A stretch of DNA of 64,000 bases from Eubacterium sp. (GTDB lineage Bacteria; Bacillota; Clostridia; Lachnospirales; Lachnospiraceae). How positions within the stretch are numbered: the stretch's first letter is position 1; every line of letters begins with the position of its first letter. This document shows positions 17,093 to 25,264 of this stretch, piece by piece. The position numbers were made by a program, and so were the translations under genes. The notes beneath the pieces are model-generated. The model was not told the DNA's origin and searched no databases. It saw nothing but the letters and a program-made list of their open reading frames with translations. The stretch lies in contig JAFRGL010000018.1 of assembly GCA_017433825.1 (NCBI GenBank), positions 1 to 64,000 on the forward strand, in the 5' to 3' direction.

Positions 17093-17974
17093 TTATGCTT
17101 TATTAAGCCACTCCCGCATTCTGCGGAAATGATGCTTTTTCCTGACAAACCGGGGATCCAGCACGTCTCTTAAGGAATCCCCCAGAAGGTTGAATACGAC
17201 AACATTCATGACAATGGTCAGACCCGGATAAAGGATGAGCCTGGGATTTGCCTGGATAAATATTCTGCCTTCGCTGAGCATGTAGCCCCACTCCGGCGTG
17301 GGCGGCTGGGCAGAAAGGCCCAGAAGCGACAGTCCGCTTAAAGTCAGAAGCTTTCCGCCGATATCCTGGGTAATATTTACCAGCAGATAAGGAAAGGCAT
17401 TGGGCAGAATCAGCTTGAAAATGATCTGCAGCTCGCTCATGCCCCCGAGCCGGCCTTCCTCCACATAAGGATTCTCCTTCAGGCTTAAGACCAGCGCCCG
17501 GGTAACCCGGCAGTATTCGGTCCAGCTGACCACCGACATGGCCAGAATGGTATTTCTCATGTTTGTTCCCAGTACGCTGACCAGCGCGATGACGAAAACC
17601 GTCTGGGGAACCGCCATGAAGATGTCCGTTATCCTGGCAATCAGCGTATCTACTTTTCCGCCCGCATATCCGGCGATTATGCCGAGAGTTATACCGATGA
17701 CCGCGGAAATGGCGATAACGATGAACACAATCAGAAGAGACATCCTGCCGCCGTAGATCAGTCTGGAAAGAAAGCACCGGCCGATCTGGTCGGTTCCCAG
17801 AGGATACTTGTCGCTGTGGTCTATAAGCAGATTGTCGTAATCCGTCTTGATGGGATCGTTCGGCGCAATATACGGTGCGAAAACCGGAATCAGGATGAGG
17901 ATTACAGCCAGGATAAGAAACAGGATGAACTGCGGATCCCGCAGGGCTTTTTTCAGATAATATCTGCCGCTCAT
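17093..17974 (-). CDS. ABC transporter permease (DppC/NikC-like)
   Basis: The start is the ATG at 17974 with AAGGAGG nine bases upstream; the open frame extends further but that part lies inside the upstream gene. The 293-residue protein has an N-terminal cytosolic part, about six membrane segments (ILFLILAVILILIPVFAPYI is the first) and the permease EAA-like loop EGRLGGMSELQIIFKLILPN. The first four bases overlap the stop of the DppB-like gene, so they are translationally coupled. Confidence 0.92.
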   Translation of the reverse strand: MSGRYYLKKALRDPQFILFLILAVILILIPVFAPYIAPNDPIKTDYDNLLIDHSDKYPLGTDQIGRCFLSRLIYGGRMSLLIVFIVIAISAVIGITLGIIAGYAGGKVDTLIARITDIFMAVPQTVFVIALVSVLGTNMRNTILAMSVVSWTEYCRVTRALVLSLKENPYVEEGRLGGMSELQIIFKLILPNAFPYLLVNITQDIGGKLLTLSGLSLLGLSAQPPTPEWGYMLSEGRIFIQANPRLILYPGLTIVMNVVVFNLLGDSLRDVLDPRFVRKKHHFRRMREWLNKA

Positions 17975-18912
17975 CTCTTTCCTCCTTCCAGCCGGACTCT
18001 GGGATCCAGCACATGGTAAAGCAAATCGACGCCCAGATTCACCAGTACATAGATCATTGCCATCCAGAGGATATAACCCTGAATGACCGGGAAATCCTTT
18101 ACGGAAATGGCGTCTATGGCCATCTTTCCCACGCCCTGCCATTCAAAGATGGTTTCGACAACGGTGGCGCCGCCCATCAGATTGCCGATGGACATACCGA
18201 ACATGGTGACGACCGAAAGAAGGGAATTCGGCAGGATCTGCCGCAGGATGATCTGTCTTTTGGGAAGGCCTCTTGCCAGGCCGCCGGTCAGGTAATCCTT
18301 GTTCATCTCCTCCAGCATTGAACCCCGGACACGGCGGACATACAGGGAAACCATCCAGAAGGCCAGGGTCAGCGAAGGCAGTATGAGGCTTCTGAAATTC
18401 CCGCTGCCCATAACGGGAAGCAGTTTAAGCTTCACCCCGAAGAGATACATCAGAAGGAAGCCCACCCAGAAGCTGGGCATGGATACCCCGAAGAAGGATA
18501 TCAGGCGCAGCAGATAATCGATGAACTTGTTCTGGTATACCGCGCAGAGTATCCCCAGCGGTACGGCTATTAAGACGGTCAGAAGGATAGTCGCGCCGGC
18601 CAGCATGAGCGTATTCGGTATCCTTTCCGTCAGTGCCTGCCATACGGAGGTGCCGTATTTATAGGATTCGCCCAGATCGCCGTGTAATACCCGGCCCAGC
18701 CAGCGGCCGTACTGGACGATGAAGGGATCATTCAGGCCCATCTCTTCCTTGGTCCGCTCAACCATTTCCTTATCCGGCGTGGCACCCATCCTGGCGTATT
18801 TTAAGGTTACCGGGTCGGATGGCGAAAGATAGGTCAGGGCAAACACGAAAAAGGAAAGCACCAGCATGATCGGAATCAGAAAAAGAAGCCTTCTTATCAG
18901 ATATTTTTTCAT
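17971..18912 (-). CDS. ABC transporter permease (DppB/NikB-like)
   Basis: The ATG at 18912 (MKKYLIRRLLF) has AAGGAGCGTGAC upstream; a longer open frame to 19014 lies inside the riboswitch and is not coding. The 313-residue protein starts with the typical RRLLFLIPIMLVLSFFVFAL helix, then a large outside loop with DPVTLKYARMGATPDKEMVE, and an EAA loop TGGLARGLPKRQIILRQILPN. It is the first gene of the importer operon and directly follows the riboswitch terminator. Confidence 0.93.
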   Translation of the reverse strand: MKKYLIRRLLFLIPIMLVLSFFVFALTYLSPSDPVTLKYARMGATPDKEMVERTKEEMGLNDPFIVQYGRWLGRVLHGDLGESYKYGTSVWQALTERIPNTLMLAGATILLTVLIAVPLGILCAVYQNKFIDYLLRLISFFGVSMPSFWVGFLLMYLFGVKLKLLPVMGSGNFRSLILPSLTLAFWMVSLYVRRVRGSMLEEMNKDYLTGGLARGLPKRQIILRQILPNSLLSVVTMFGMSIGNLMGGATVVETIFEWQGVGKMAIDAISVKDFPVIQGYILWMAMIYVLVNLGVDLLYHVLDPRVRLEGGKR

Positions 18913-18925
18913 TTTGTCACGCTCC

Positions 18926-18971
18926 TTAAAAACAGAAAGGCCGCAGTACAGAAGAGATCTGTACCACGGCC
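18926..18971 (-). terminator. Riboswitch-controlled terminator before DppB-like gene
   Basis: On the minus strand GGCCGTGGTACAGA pairs with TCTGTACTGCGGCC (one bulge or mismatch region), followed by TTTCTGTTTTT and directly by the RBS AAGGAG. This is the likely expression platform of the cobalamin riboswitch. Confidence 0.85.
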
Positions 18972-19024
18972 GTATTTTCGTGATCAAAAAGAGCTTCACC
19001 TCATAAACACGCAAGGTGAAACAG

Positions 19025-19200
19025 GGTTCCTCTGCAGCAGGTCTTCTGACTTGCGCCAGCCGTCCTTTACAGGACGAACGTTGTTTAATGCCTTCTCAGA
19101 TCACTCCAATGACCGGCTTTCACCGAAAAACAACTTACTGACGTATACAGCGGCGGTACCGTCCGTGATTCGCACACGGTTCCTCTATTCTCCCATCCGC
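19025..19200 (-). promoter_or_regulatory. Cobalamin (adenosylcobalamin) riboswitch
   Basis: Read on the minus strand, the leader has the conserved order of the AdoCbl aptamer: GGAACCGTG...GAATCACGG stem, GGTACCGCCGCTGT (around 19147-19160), a B12-box-like GCCGGTCATTGG...AGAAGGC, and the 3' element AAGTCAGAAGACCTGC (19037-19052). A terminator follows at 18926-18971. High cobalamin should therefore stop transcription of the ABC importer operon. Confidence 0.92.
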
Positions 19201-19254
19201 GACCGGACGTCACGGCGGGCACTGCAGATTTATATTTATTTAATTGATATTTTG

Positions 19255-19283
19255 ATTGTAATCCCCCTGTTATTCTATGTCAA
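19255..19283 (-). promoter_or_regulatory. Promoter for riboswitch-ABC importer operon
   Basis: TTGACA (19278-19283) and TACAAT (19255-19260) with 17-base spacing on the minus strand. RNA start would be near 19248, about 50 bases before the aptamer. The interval 18913-19367 holds only this promoter, the riboswitch, its terminator and the terminator at 19321. Confidence 0.8.
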
Positions 19284-19320
19284 CACAAATGTACCCCTCA
19301 GGCACCGCCGGATGCAATTG

Positions 19321-19363
19321 AAAAAGGCAGGAAGCCTTTTCTTTTCAGCAAGCTTCCCGCCTT
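19321..19363 (-). terminator. Terminator of HAD phosphatase gene
   Basis: On the minus strand AAGGCGGGAAGC pairs with GCTTCCTGCCTT (one mismatch) across an A/G-rich loop and is followed by a T-run. It starts five bases after the stop codon. Confidence 0.8.
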
Positions 19364-19367
19364 AAAT

Positions 19368-20231
19368 TTATATTCTGTTTTTCAGCACTTCTTCGATAAC
19401 GGCAGCCGCGCCGTCTTCGCTGTTGGGCGGGGCAATGATGTCCGCAATCCTTTTTGCGCCGTCGGTGCCGTTTTCCATGGCCACGGCAATGCCTGCGGCA
19501 TGCAAAAGGCCGATGTCGTTTTCGTTGTCGCCGACGGCCAGAATCTGGTCCTTTCTGATGCCCAGCTCATCCGCCAGGGCGGCAAGCGCCAGGCCTTTCT
19601 CCGCCTGCGGGCTGCCCGCTTCCACGTCCCGGGCGGCGGTAAGCACCGTGTGCACCGGGAAGTTTTCCCGGATATAAGCATCGAGCTCATCCCGCTCAGC
19701 CTGATCTGCGGCGATAAACCAGATGTTTTCCACGCCGTAACGGGATTCCCGTATCAGCCGGGCAAGGTCTTCCGTGCTCCTGCGGCTCTGCAGGACGTAG
19801 GGCATCAGGGGCGTGCCCTGAAAGAAGCCCAGCAGTTTTTCATGAAAGGAGGGTTCACAGTAACCCACGCCGTCAATGAAAACGTCGTGAACCAGGTTCT
19901 TTTTCATCGGGATTTCCGCAATGCTGACAGCGGTTTCGGCATCAATGCAGGCGGAACGCAGCACCCGCCCGGTGTACATATCCTTTGTCACCGCGCCGTT
20001 GGATGTGATATAGTACCGGACATCACGAATGGCAGTCAGTTCCTTCGGAATTCCGGCAAGTGGCCTGCCCGTATCCGGCACCACCAGGATACCGGAGCGC
20101 GCCGCGGAAACGATGGCGGCTTCCATCCGGGGCGTCAGCCTTTTGTCGTCCGTCAGCACCGTGCCGTCAAGGTCCAGGGCGATGAGCCGGATATCCGATT
20201 CCCTTAGCCTTTGGAGGTTCTCATCCGTCAT
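19368..20231 (-). CDS. Cof-type HAD phosphatase
   Basis: The ATG at 20231 overlaps the stop of the STAS-kinase gene by four bases, so I prefer it over the longer frame. The 287-residue protein has motif I RLIALDLDGTVLTDD, motif II in YYITSNGA, and motif IV LAVGDNENDIGLLHAAG, with a cap of the C2 (Cof) type. The family dephosphorylates sugar phosphates and cofactor precursors. Coupling to the kinase-like partner suggests opposed phosphorylation and dephosphorylation of one metabolite, but no substrate can be named. Confidence 0.88.
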   Translation of the reverse strand: MTDENLQRLRESDIRLIALDLDGTVLTDDKRLTPRMEAAIVSAARSGILVVPDTGRPLAGIPKELTAIRDVRYYITSNGAVTKDMYTGRVLRSACIDAETAVSIAEIPMKKNLVHDVFIDGVGYCEPSFHEKLLGFFQGTPLMPYVLQSRRSTEDLARLIRESRYGVENIWFIAADQAERDELDAYIRENFPVHTVLTAARDVEAGSPQAEKGLALAALADELGIRKDQILAVGDNENDIGLLHAAGIAVAMENGTDGAKRIADIIAPPNSEDGAAAVIEEVLKNRI

Positions 20232-21424
20232 GTAAGGCTGTCCGTCCTCTCCAGAAGCTCCAGAAGCTCCGACGTCCACCAGTCAATGGCCTTTCTGCCC
20301 TCTTCCGTCTCGCCCTGCTTCCTGCGGATGGCCCTGCGGATAAGCCTCGAATAGCCCACAATACGGGCCTTGTCTTCCGTCTTCCGGATGACTTCTTCGT
20401 CTTCTGTTCCCAGATAAGCGGCCAGCACCTTGTGCCAGAAGGCCGCCGCGGTTTCGAAGTCAAAGCCCTGGAATCTCAGTACATTTTCATGGTCAAGCTC
20501 GGAAAAGCCCTGGTAGGCATTGAACATGAAAGCCAGGTCAAAGACCGGGCTGCCCACAGCCAGGGTATCCATATCGATGAGCAGCACCTCGCCGTTCATC
20601 AGCTCCAGGTTCTTCGTATGGTAATCGCCGTGGAGCATATGATTGTCCGCCGGCACCGCCTTAACCAGGGACAGCAGCTTTTCGCCGGCCTCCTTCGGCA
20701 GATAGTCCTGCAGGAATTCCGCCCAGCCCGTAACTGTATCCCTCATATCCGTCAGTTTTCCTTCCGGGACTTCCGTTTCATGGATTTTCTTCAGCATGTC
20801 CGTGTATTCTTTCACGCACCAGTCTATTTTTTCCGGTTCTTCCTCAATAATCTTCGAGAAGGATTTCGCGTCCAGAAGTTCGAAAACCGAGCCGTAGGAA
20901 TCCCCAACCTTCACCACGTCATAGGAAATAGCCGTGGGAATGCCCAGGATGAGAGCCAGCTTCGCGTTTTCCCGTTCCTTGCTGATTTCCTCCAGAACGT
21001 CCTCGTCGTTGTCGTTGTATACCTTGACCACGTTGTCCTGGTCAATACGGTAAATGGTGCCCTTGGCGCCGACACCGATAACCTCGCAGCCCTCTATGGA
21101 AACCTTCTTCCAGGCCTTTTCCACCGTCAGGATCTGGGTAAAGCCCGTCATATCCAGAATCTCGTAAATCTCCGGTGATACCTGGACGACCTTCGTATTA
21201 TCCTGCAGCTTCTTCAGATGCAGCAGCACACGAAGTCCCGCACTGGAGATATAGGCCAGTTTTTCCATGTCCAGTACCACAGGCGATCCTGCGTGTTCCT
21301 GCGCGGCAGCCAGGATTTCCTCCTCTGCCGCCGCCGCGTTTGTGGAATCAATACGGCCGAAAAGCCTGATGGTAAGCGTTCCTTTTTCAAATACAGATTC
21401 AATGAGTTTATTGTTGTCCGGCAT
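20228..21424 (-). CDS. STAS domain fused to APH/choline-kinase-like phosphotransferase
   Basis: From the ATG at 21424 (AGGAACG upstream) the protein is 398 residues. Residues 1-100 are a STAS domain of the anti-sigma-antagonist type (VVLDMEKLAYISSAGLRVLL, with the phosphorylatable Ser near 60-61). Residues 113-390 are a kinase-like fold: GVGAKGTIYRI loop, VVKVY Lys strand, catalytic HGDYHTKN (His265, Asp267, Asn272) and LLIDMD (Asp284). This matches the TIGR02172-type STAS-phosphotransferase family known from Clostridia and Fibrobacter. Small-molecule or protein substrate unknown. Confidence 0.85.
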   Translation of the reverse strand: MPDNNKLIESVFEKGTLTIRLFGRIDSTNAAAAEEEILAAAQEHAGSPVVLDMEKLAYISSAGLRVLLHLKKLQDNTKVVQVSPEIYEILDMTGFTQILTVEKAWKKVSIEGCEVIGVGAKGTIYRIDQDNVVKVYNDNDEDVLEEISKERENAKLALILGIPTAISYDVVKVGDSYGSVFELLDAKSFSKIIEEEPEKIDWCVKEYTDMLKKIHETEVPEGKLTDMRDTVTGWAEFLQDYLPKEAGEKLLSLVKAVPADNHMLHGDYHTKNLELMNGEVLLIDMDTLAVGSPVFDLAFMFNAYQGFSELDHENVLRFQGFDFETAAAFWHKVLAAYLGTEDEEVIRKTEDKARIVGYSRLIRRAIRRKQGETEEGRKAIDWWTSELLELLERTDSLT

Positions 21425-21469
21425 CGTTCCTCGCACCTTTCCGCTGTTTATTTTAAAATGATCCTGTTT

Positions 21470-21478
21470 ATTATACCA
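21470..21478 (-). promoter_or_regulatory. Extended -10 for STAS-kinase gene
   Basis: TGGTATAAT on the minus strand, 46 bases upstream of the ATG. The -35 is poor, as often with extended -10 promoters. Confidence 0.55.
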
Positions 21479-21500
21479 TAAAAGAGCCCTTCGGGAATAT

Positions 21501-21531
21501 GCAAAATAGCGGCTTTTACACTGTATTTTGC
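21501..21531. repeat. Inverted repeat between divergent promoters
   Basis: GCAAAATA (21501-21508) and TATTTTGC (21524-21531) form a perfect 8-bp dyad with a 15-base centre, between the STAS-kinase and PFOR promoters. It could be an operator or a loop; nothing more can be said. Confidence 0.4.
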
Positions 21532-21569
21532 GGTTTGCCGCAGAGCTTGGGCAAAGGCGCTGCGCTTTG

Positions 21570-21598
21570 TTGACAACCCTGCGGGTAAATGCTACGCT
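21570..21598 (+). promoter_or_regulatory. Promoter for PFOR
   Basis: TTGACA (21570-21575) and TACGCT (21593-21598) at 17-base spacing, 51 bases before the ATG. Confidence 0.6.
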
Positions 21599-21649
21599 GT
21601 GAACGGAATTATTCATTTTTGCATAAAAACGCACGGGAGGAATTCTTTC

Positions 21650-24600
21650 ATGTCAGAACGAACTGTAATGGTCTGCGACGGAAATGAAGCTGCTGCGTAC
21701 TGCGCCTACGCCTTCTCGGAGGTTGCGGCCATTTACCCGATTACCCCCTCTTCCCCCATGGCCGAGAAGACGGACGAGTGGTCCGCCGCCGGCAGGAAGA
21801 ACCTTTATACCCAGCCGGTCAACCTGGTGGAAATGCAGTCGGAGGCCGGCGCCATCGGCGCAATGCACGGCGCCCTGGAATCCGGGTCCCTGGCCGTCAC
21901 CTTTACCTCTTCCCAGGGACTGATGCTGATGATACCGGTCATGCACCGCATCAGCGGCACCAGGCAGCCGGCGGTCATCCATGTGGCCTCCCGGACCGTG
22001 GGCACCCACGCCATGTCCATCTTCGGCGATCATTCCGACGTCATGAACTGCCGCCAGACCGGCTTTGCCATGCTTTCCACCGGAAGCGTGCAGGAGGTCA
22101 TGGATCTGGCCGGCGTGGCGCATCTGGCCGCCATCCGTTCCCGGATCCCCTTCCTGCATTTCTTCGACGGCTTCCGCACCTCCCATGAAGTCCAGAAAAT
22201 CCGCGCCATATCCTACGATGACTTCAGCGGTATGCTGGACTGGGCCGCTGTCAGAAGCTTCCGGGAAAGCGCTTTGAACCCCTATCATCCGTCCCTGCGA
22301 AACACGGTGCAGAACCCGGATGTGTATTTCCAGTTCCGGGAAGCGAACAACCGCTTCTATGACGAACTGCCGGATACGGTGGAGGAATACATGGGGAAAA
22401 TCAACGCCGTCACCGGCGAAGACTACCATCTGTTCAATTACTACGGCGCGCCGGACGCGGAAAAGGTAATCGTGGCCATGGGCTCGGTTTCCGGTACCGC
22501 CAGGGAAGTGGTGGCCGCGGAAAACGCCGCAAGGGGCAAAACCGGCTTCCTGCAGGTGCACCTGTTCAATCCCTTCTCCGCGAAATATTTCCTGGCCGCG
22601 CTGCCTGAAACCGTGAAGAAAATCGCGGTGCTTGACCGCTGCAAGGAAATGGGCGCCGCCGGCGAGCCTTTATACCTTGCCGTGCTTTCCGCCTTTGCCA
22701 ACAATAAAAACGCGCCTTATATTGTGGGCGGCCGCTACGGCCTGTCCTCCAAGGACGTGACCCCGGCCCAGATAAAGGCCGTGTTTGACCATCTGGACAG
22801 CGAAAACTGCTTCACCGGCTTTGCCGTGGGCATCGAAGACGACGTTACCTTCCGTTCGCTGCCGGTGAATTTTTCTTATACCATCCGCCATCCCGGTATG
22901 GTAAGCTGCAAATTCTGGGGTCTGGGCAGCGACGGCACCGTAGGCGCCAATAAAAACTCCATCAAAATCATCGGTGAAAACACCGGTCTATATACCCAGG
23001 CGTATTTCGAATACGATACGAAGAAATCCTTCGGCATCACCAGGAGCCACCTGCGGTTCGGCAGCGAGCCGATCCTGGGCTCTTACCTGGTCTCCGACGC
23101 GGATTTCATCGCCTGCCACAACCAGTCCTTCCCGGAGAAATACGACATTGTCTCCGAGCTGAAGGAAGGCGGCACCTTCCTTCTGAACTGCAGCTGGAAG
23201 GACGAGGAAATCGAAGAAAACCTGCCGCCGGCCATGCGCCGAATGCTGGCGGAGAAAAATGCCCGCTTCTATGTGATTGACGCGAATGCCGTATCCGGCC
23301 GTCTGGGCCTGGGCGACCACGCCAGCATGGTGCTGCAGGCGGCCTTCTTCGCGCTGGCGGACATCATTCCCATGGAAGAGGCCGTCTCCTACATGAAGGC
23401 TGCCGCCGAGAAATCCTTCGGCAAAAAAGGCGATACCGTGGTGCAGATGAACCTGAAGGCCATCGACGCCGGCGTCTCCGGCTTCCGCCGCTTTATGATT
23501 CCCGACAGCTGGAAAACCGCGCAGGAACCTGCGGAAACGGCCGCCGGTGCCGCCGATGAGCCGGATTTCATCAGAAATATCCTGCGGCCCTTAAACGCCT
23601 TAAAGGGCGACCTGCTGCCCGTATCCGCCTTTGCCGGATACGAGGACGGCACCATGCCTTTAGGTACCACCGCCTATGAGAAAAGAGGCATCGCCACCCG
23701 GCTTCCCGTCTGGGACAGCACCGCCTGTGTCCAGTGCGGCCGCTGCTCCTTCGTCTGCCCCCATGCAGTCATCCGGCCTTACCTTCTGGATGAAAACGAA
23801 AAGAAAAAAGCCCCCGCGGACTTTATAAGCGTACCGGCGAACGGCCTGAAGGATGACAGGCAGCTTTATTTCTCCCTGCAGATCAGCACCATGGACTGCA
23901 CCGGCTGCGGCAGCTGCGTCAGTGTCTGCCCGCTCTCAGGCAAAGCATTGAAAATGGAGCCCGTAACGGAGAAGCTGTCCGTCACCCCGGCCTGGCGGTA
24001 CGGCCTGAAGCTTTCCGACAAGGGGGATGTCTTCCCCGCAAATACGGTAAAGGGCAGCCAGTTCAGACAGCCCTTATGCGAATTCTCCGGCGCCTGTGCA
24101 GGCTGCGGGGAAACGCCTTACGCAAAGCTTCTGACCCAGCTTTTCGGCGACCGTATGTACTGGGCAAACGCCACCGGCTGCTCCCAGGCCTGGGGCGCCG
24201 CCATGCCCTCCATCCCTTATACGGTAAGCAAGGAAGGCAGGGGGCCGGCCTGGAGCAATTCCCTGTTTGAGAACAACGCGGAATTCTGTCTGGGCATGTA
24301 TCTGTCCGTCAAGCAGCAGAGGTACAAAACCCGGGCCTTCGTCGAAGAGCTTTCCTCTCTTCTGGCTTCAGGCGGCACCAATACGAAAGATCCCGCCGCG
24401 GCGGAAGCGCTGCAGAAGGCGGTCGCCGGCTGGCTTTATACGTTTTCCGACGTAAATGCCTCCATGCCCGCCTCCAAAGAACTGGAAAGGACGCTGCGGG
24501 CCACGGAGCTTACCGGTGAACGGGCTGCAGAGCTGAAAATGCTGATCTTAAGGCATCCGGAACACATGGCGAAACAGCCGGTGTGGATGTTCGGCGGCGA

Positions 24601-25213
24601 CGGCTGGGCCTACGATATCGGCTTCGGCGGCCTGGACCACGTCATTTCCATGGGGGAAGACATCAACGTGTTCATCGTGGACACGGAGGTGTATTCCAAC
24701 ACCGGCGGCCAGAGCAGCAAAGCTACGCCTTTAGGCGCAGTGGCCCAGTTTGCTTCCTCCGGCAAGAAAACCGGCAAGAAGGACCTGGGCAAGATGATGA
24801 TGACCTACGGAAACTGCTATGTGGCCAGTGTGGCCATGGGCGCCGATATGAACCAGCTTTTAAAGGCCATCACAGAGGCGGAAGCCTATCCCGGCCCCTC
24901 CGTTATCATTGCCTATGCGCCGTGCATCAACCACGGGATTAAAGCCGGCATGGACAGCGCGCAGGCGGAAATGAAACGGGCAGTGCAGGCCGGCTACTGG
25001 CCGTTATACCGTTACAACCCGGCAAATAAAGATCATCCCTTCACACTGGATTCGAAGGCGCCGAATCTTCCCTACCTCGACTTCCTAGACGGCGAGGTCC
25101 GCTACTCTTCCCTGTACCGCACCTTCCCGAAAAACGCAGAAAAGCTTTTCCGGCAGGCGGAAAAGGAAGCGAAAGAACGCTACGAATACTACAAAAAGCT
25201 TTCCGAAGAATAA
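21650..25213 (+). CDS. nifJ: Pyruvate:ferredoxin (flavodoxin) oxidoreductase
   Basis: The 1187-residue single-chain PFOR oxidises pyruvate with CoA to acetyl-CoA, CO2 and reduced ferredoxin, the central reaction of anaerobic pyruvate use. I start at the ATG at 21650 (GGGAGG upstream; MSERTVMVCDGNEAAAYCAY). Domains run in the usual order: pyrimidine-binding domain I with YPITPSSPMAEKTDEW, domain II, the CoA-binding part, a 2[4Fe-4S] domain (CVQCGRCSFVCP near 693, CTGCGSCVSVCP near 749), and the TPP domain with a third cluster site (CAGCGETPYAKL), GGDGWAYDIGFGG near 983 and NTGGQSSKATP. Full family length. Confidence 0.97.
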   Translation: MSERTVMVCDGNEAAAYCAYAFSEVAAIYPITPSSPMAEKTDEWSAAGRKNLYTQPVNLVEMQSEAGAIGAMHGALESGSLAVTFTSSQGLMLMIPVMHRISGTRQPAVIHVASRTVGTHAMSIFGDHSDVMNCRQTGFAMLSTGSVQEVMDLAGVAHLAAIRSRIPFLHFFDGFRTSHEVQKIRAISYDDFSGMLDWAAVRSFRESALNPYHPSLRNTVQNPDVYFQFREANNRFYDELPDTVEEYMGKINAVTGEDYHLFNYYGAPDAEKVIVAMGSVSGTAREVVAAENAARGKTGFLQVHLFNPFSAKYFLAALPETVKKIAVLDRCKEMGAAGEPLYLAVLSAFANNKNAPYIVGGRYGLSSKDVTPAQIKAVFDHLDSENCFTGFAVGIEDDVTFRSLPVNFSYTIRHPGMVSCKFWGLGSDGTVGANKNSIKIIGENTGLYTQAYFEYDTKKSFGITRSHLRFGSEPILGSYLVSDADFIACHNQSFPEKYDIVSELKEGGTFLLNCSWKDEEIEENLPPAMRRMLAEKNARFYVIDANAVSGRLGLGDHASMVLQAAFFALADIIPMEEAVSYMKAAAEKSFGKKGDTVVQMNLKAIDAGVSGFRRFMIPDSWKTAQEPAETAAGAADEPDFIRNILRPLNALKGDLLPVSAFAGYEDGTMPLGTTAYEKRGIATRLPVWDSTACVQCGRCSFVCPHAVIRPYLLDENEKKKAPADFISVPANGLKDDRQLYFSLQISTMDCTGCGSCVSVCPLSGKALKMEPVTEKLSVTPAWRYGLKLSDKGDVFPANTVKGSQFRQPLCEFSGACAGCGETPYAKLLTQLFGDRMYWANATGCSQAWGAAMPSIPYTVSKEGRGPAWSNSLFENNAEFCLGMYLSVKQQRYKTRAFVEELSSLLASGGTNTKDPAAAEALQKAVAGWLYTFSDVNASMPASKELERTLRATELTGERAAELKMLILRHPEHMAKQPVWMFGGDGWAYDIGFGGLDHVISMGEDINVFIVDTEVYSNTGGQSSKATPLGAVAQFASSGKKTGKKDLGKMMMTYGNCYVASVAMGADMNQLLKAITEAEAYPGPSVIIAYAPCINHGIKAGMDSAQAEMKRAVQAGYWPLYRYNPANKDHPFTLDSKAPNLPYLDFLDGEVRYSSLYRTFPKNAEKLFRQAEKEAKERYEYYKKLSEE

Positions 25214-25214
25214 T

Positions 25215-25241
25215 AAAAGGGCCGAAAGGCCCTTTTGTTAT
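25215..25241. terminator. Bidirectional terminator after PFOR
   Basis: AAAAGGGCC-GAAA-GGCCCTTTT with T-rich flanks on both sides; it serves PFOR and the convergent 5'-nucleotidase gene. Confidence 0.88.
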
Positions 25242-25264
25242 TCCTTATAAAGTGTTTGCCTGTA

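Noticed and set aside
18913-19014. N-terminal extension of the DppB-like permease
   Set aside because: It would translate part of the cobalamin riboswitch and its terminator; the ATG at 18912 has the RBS.
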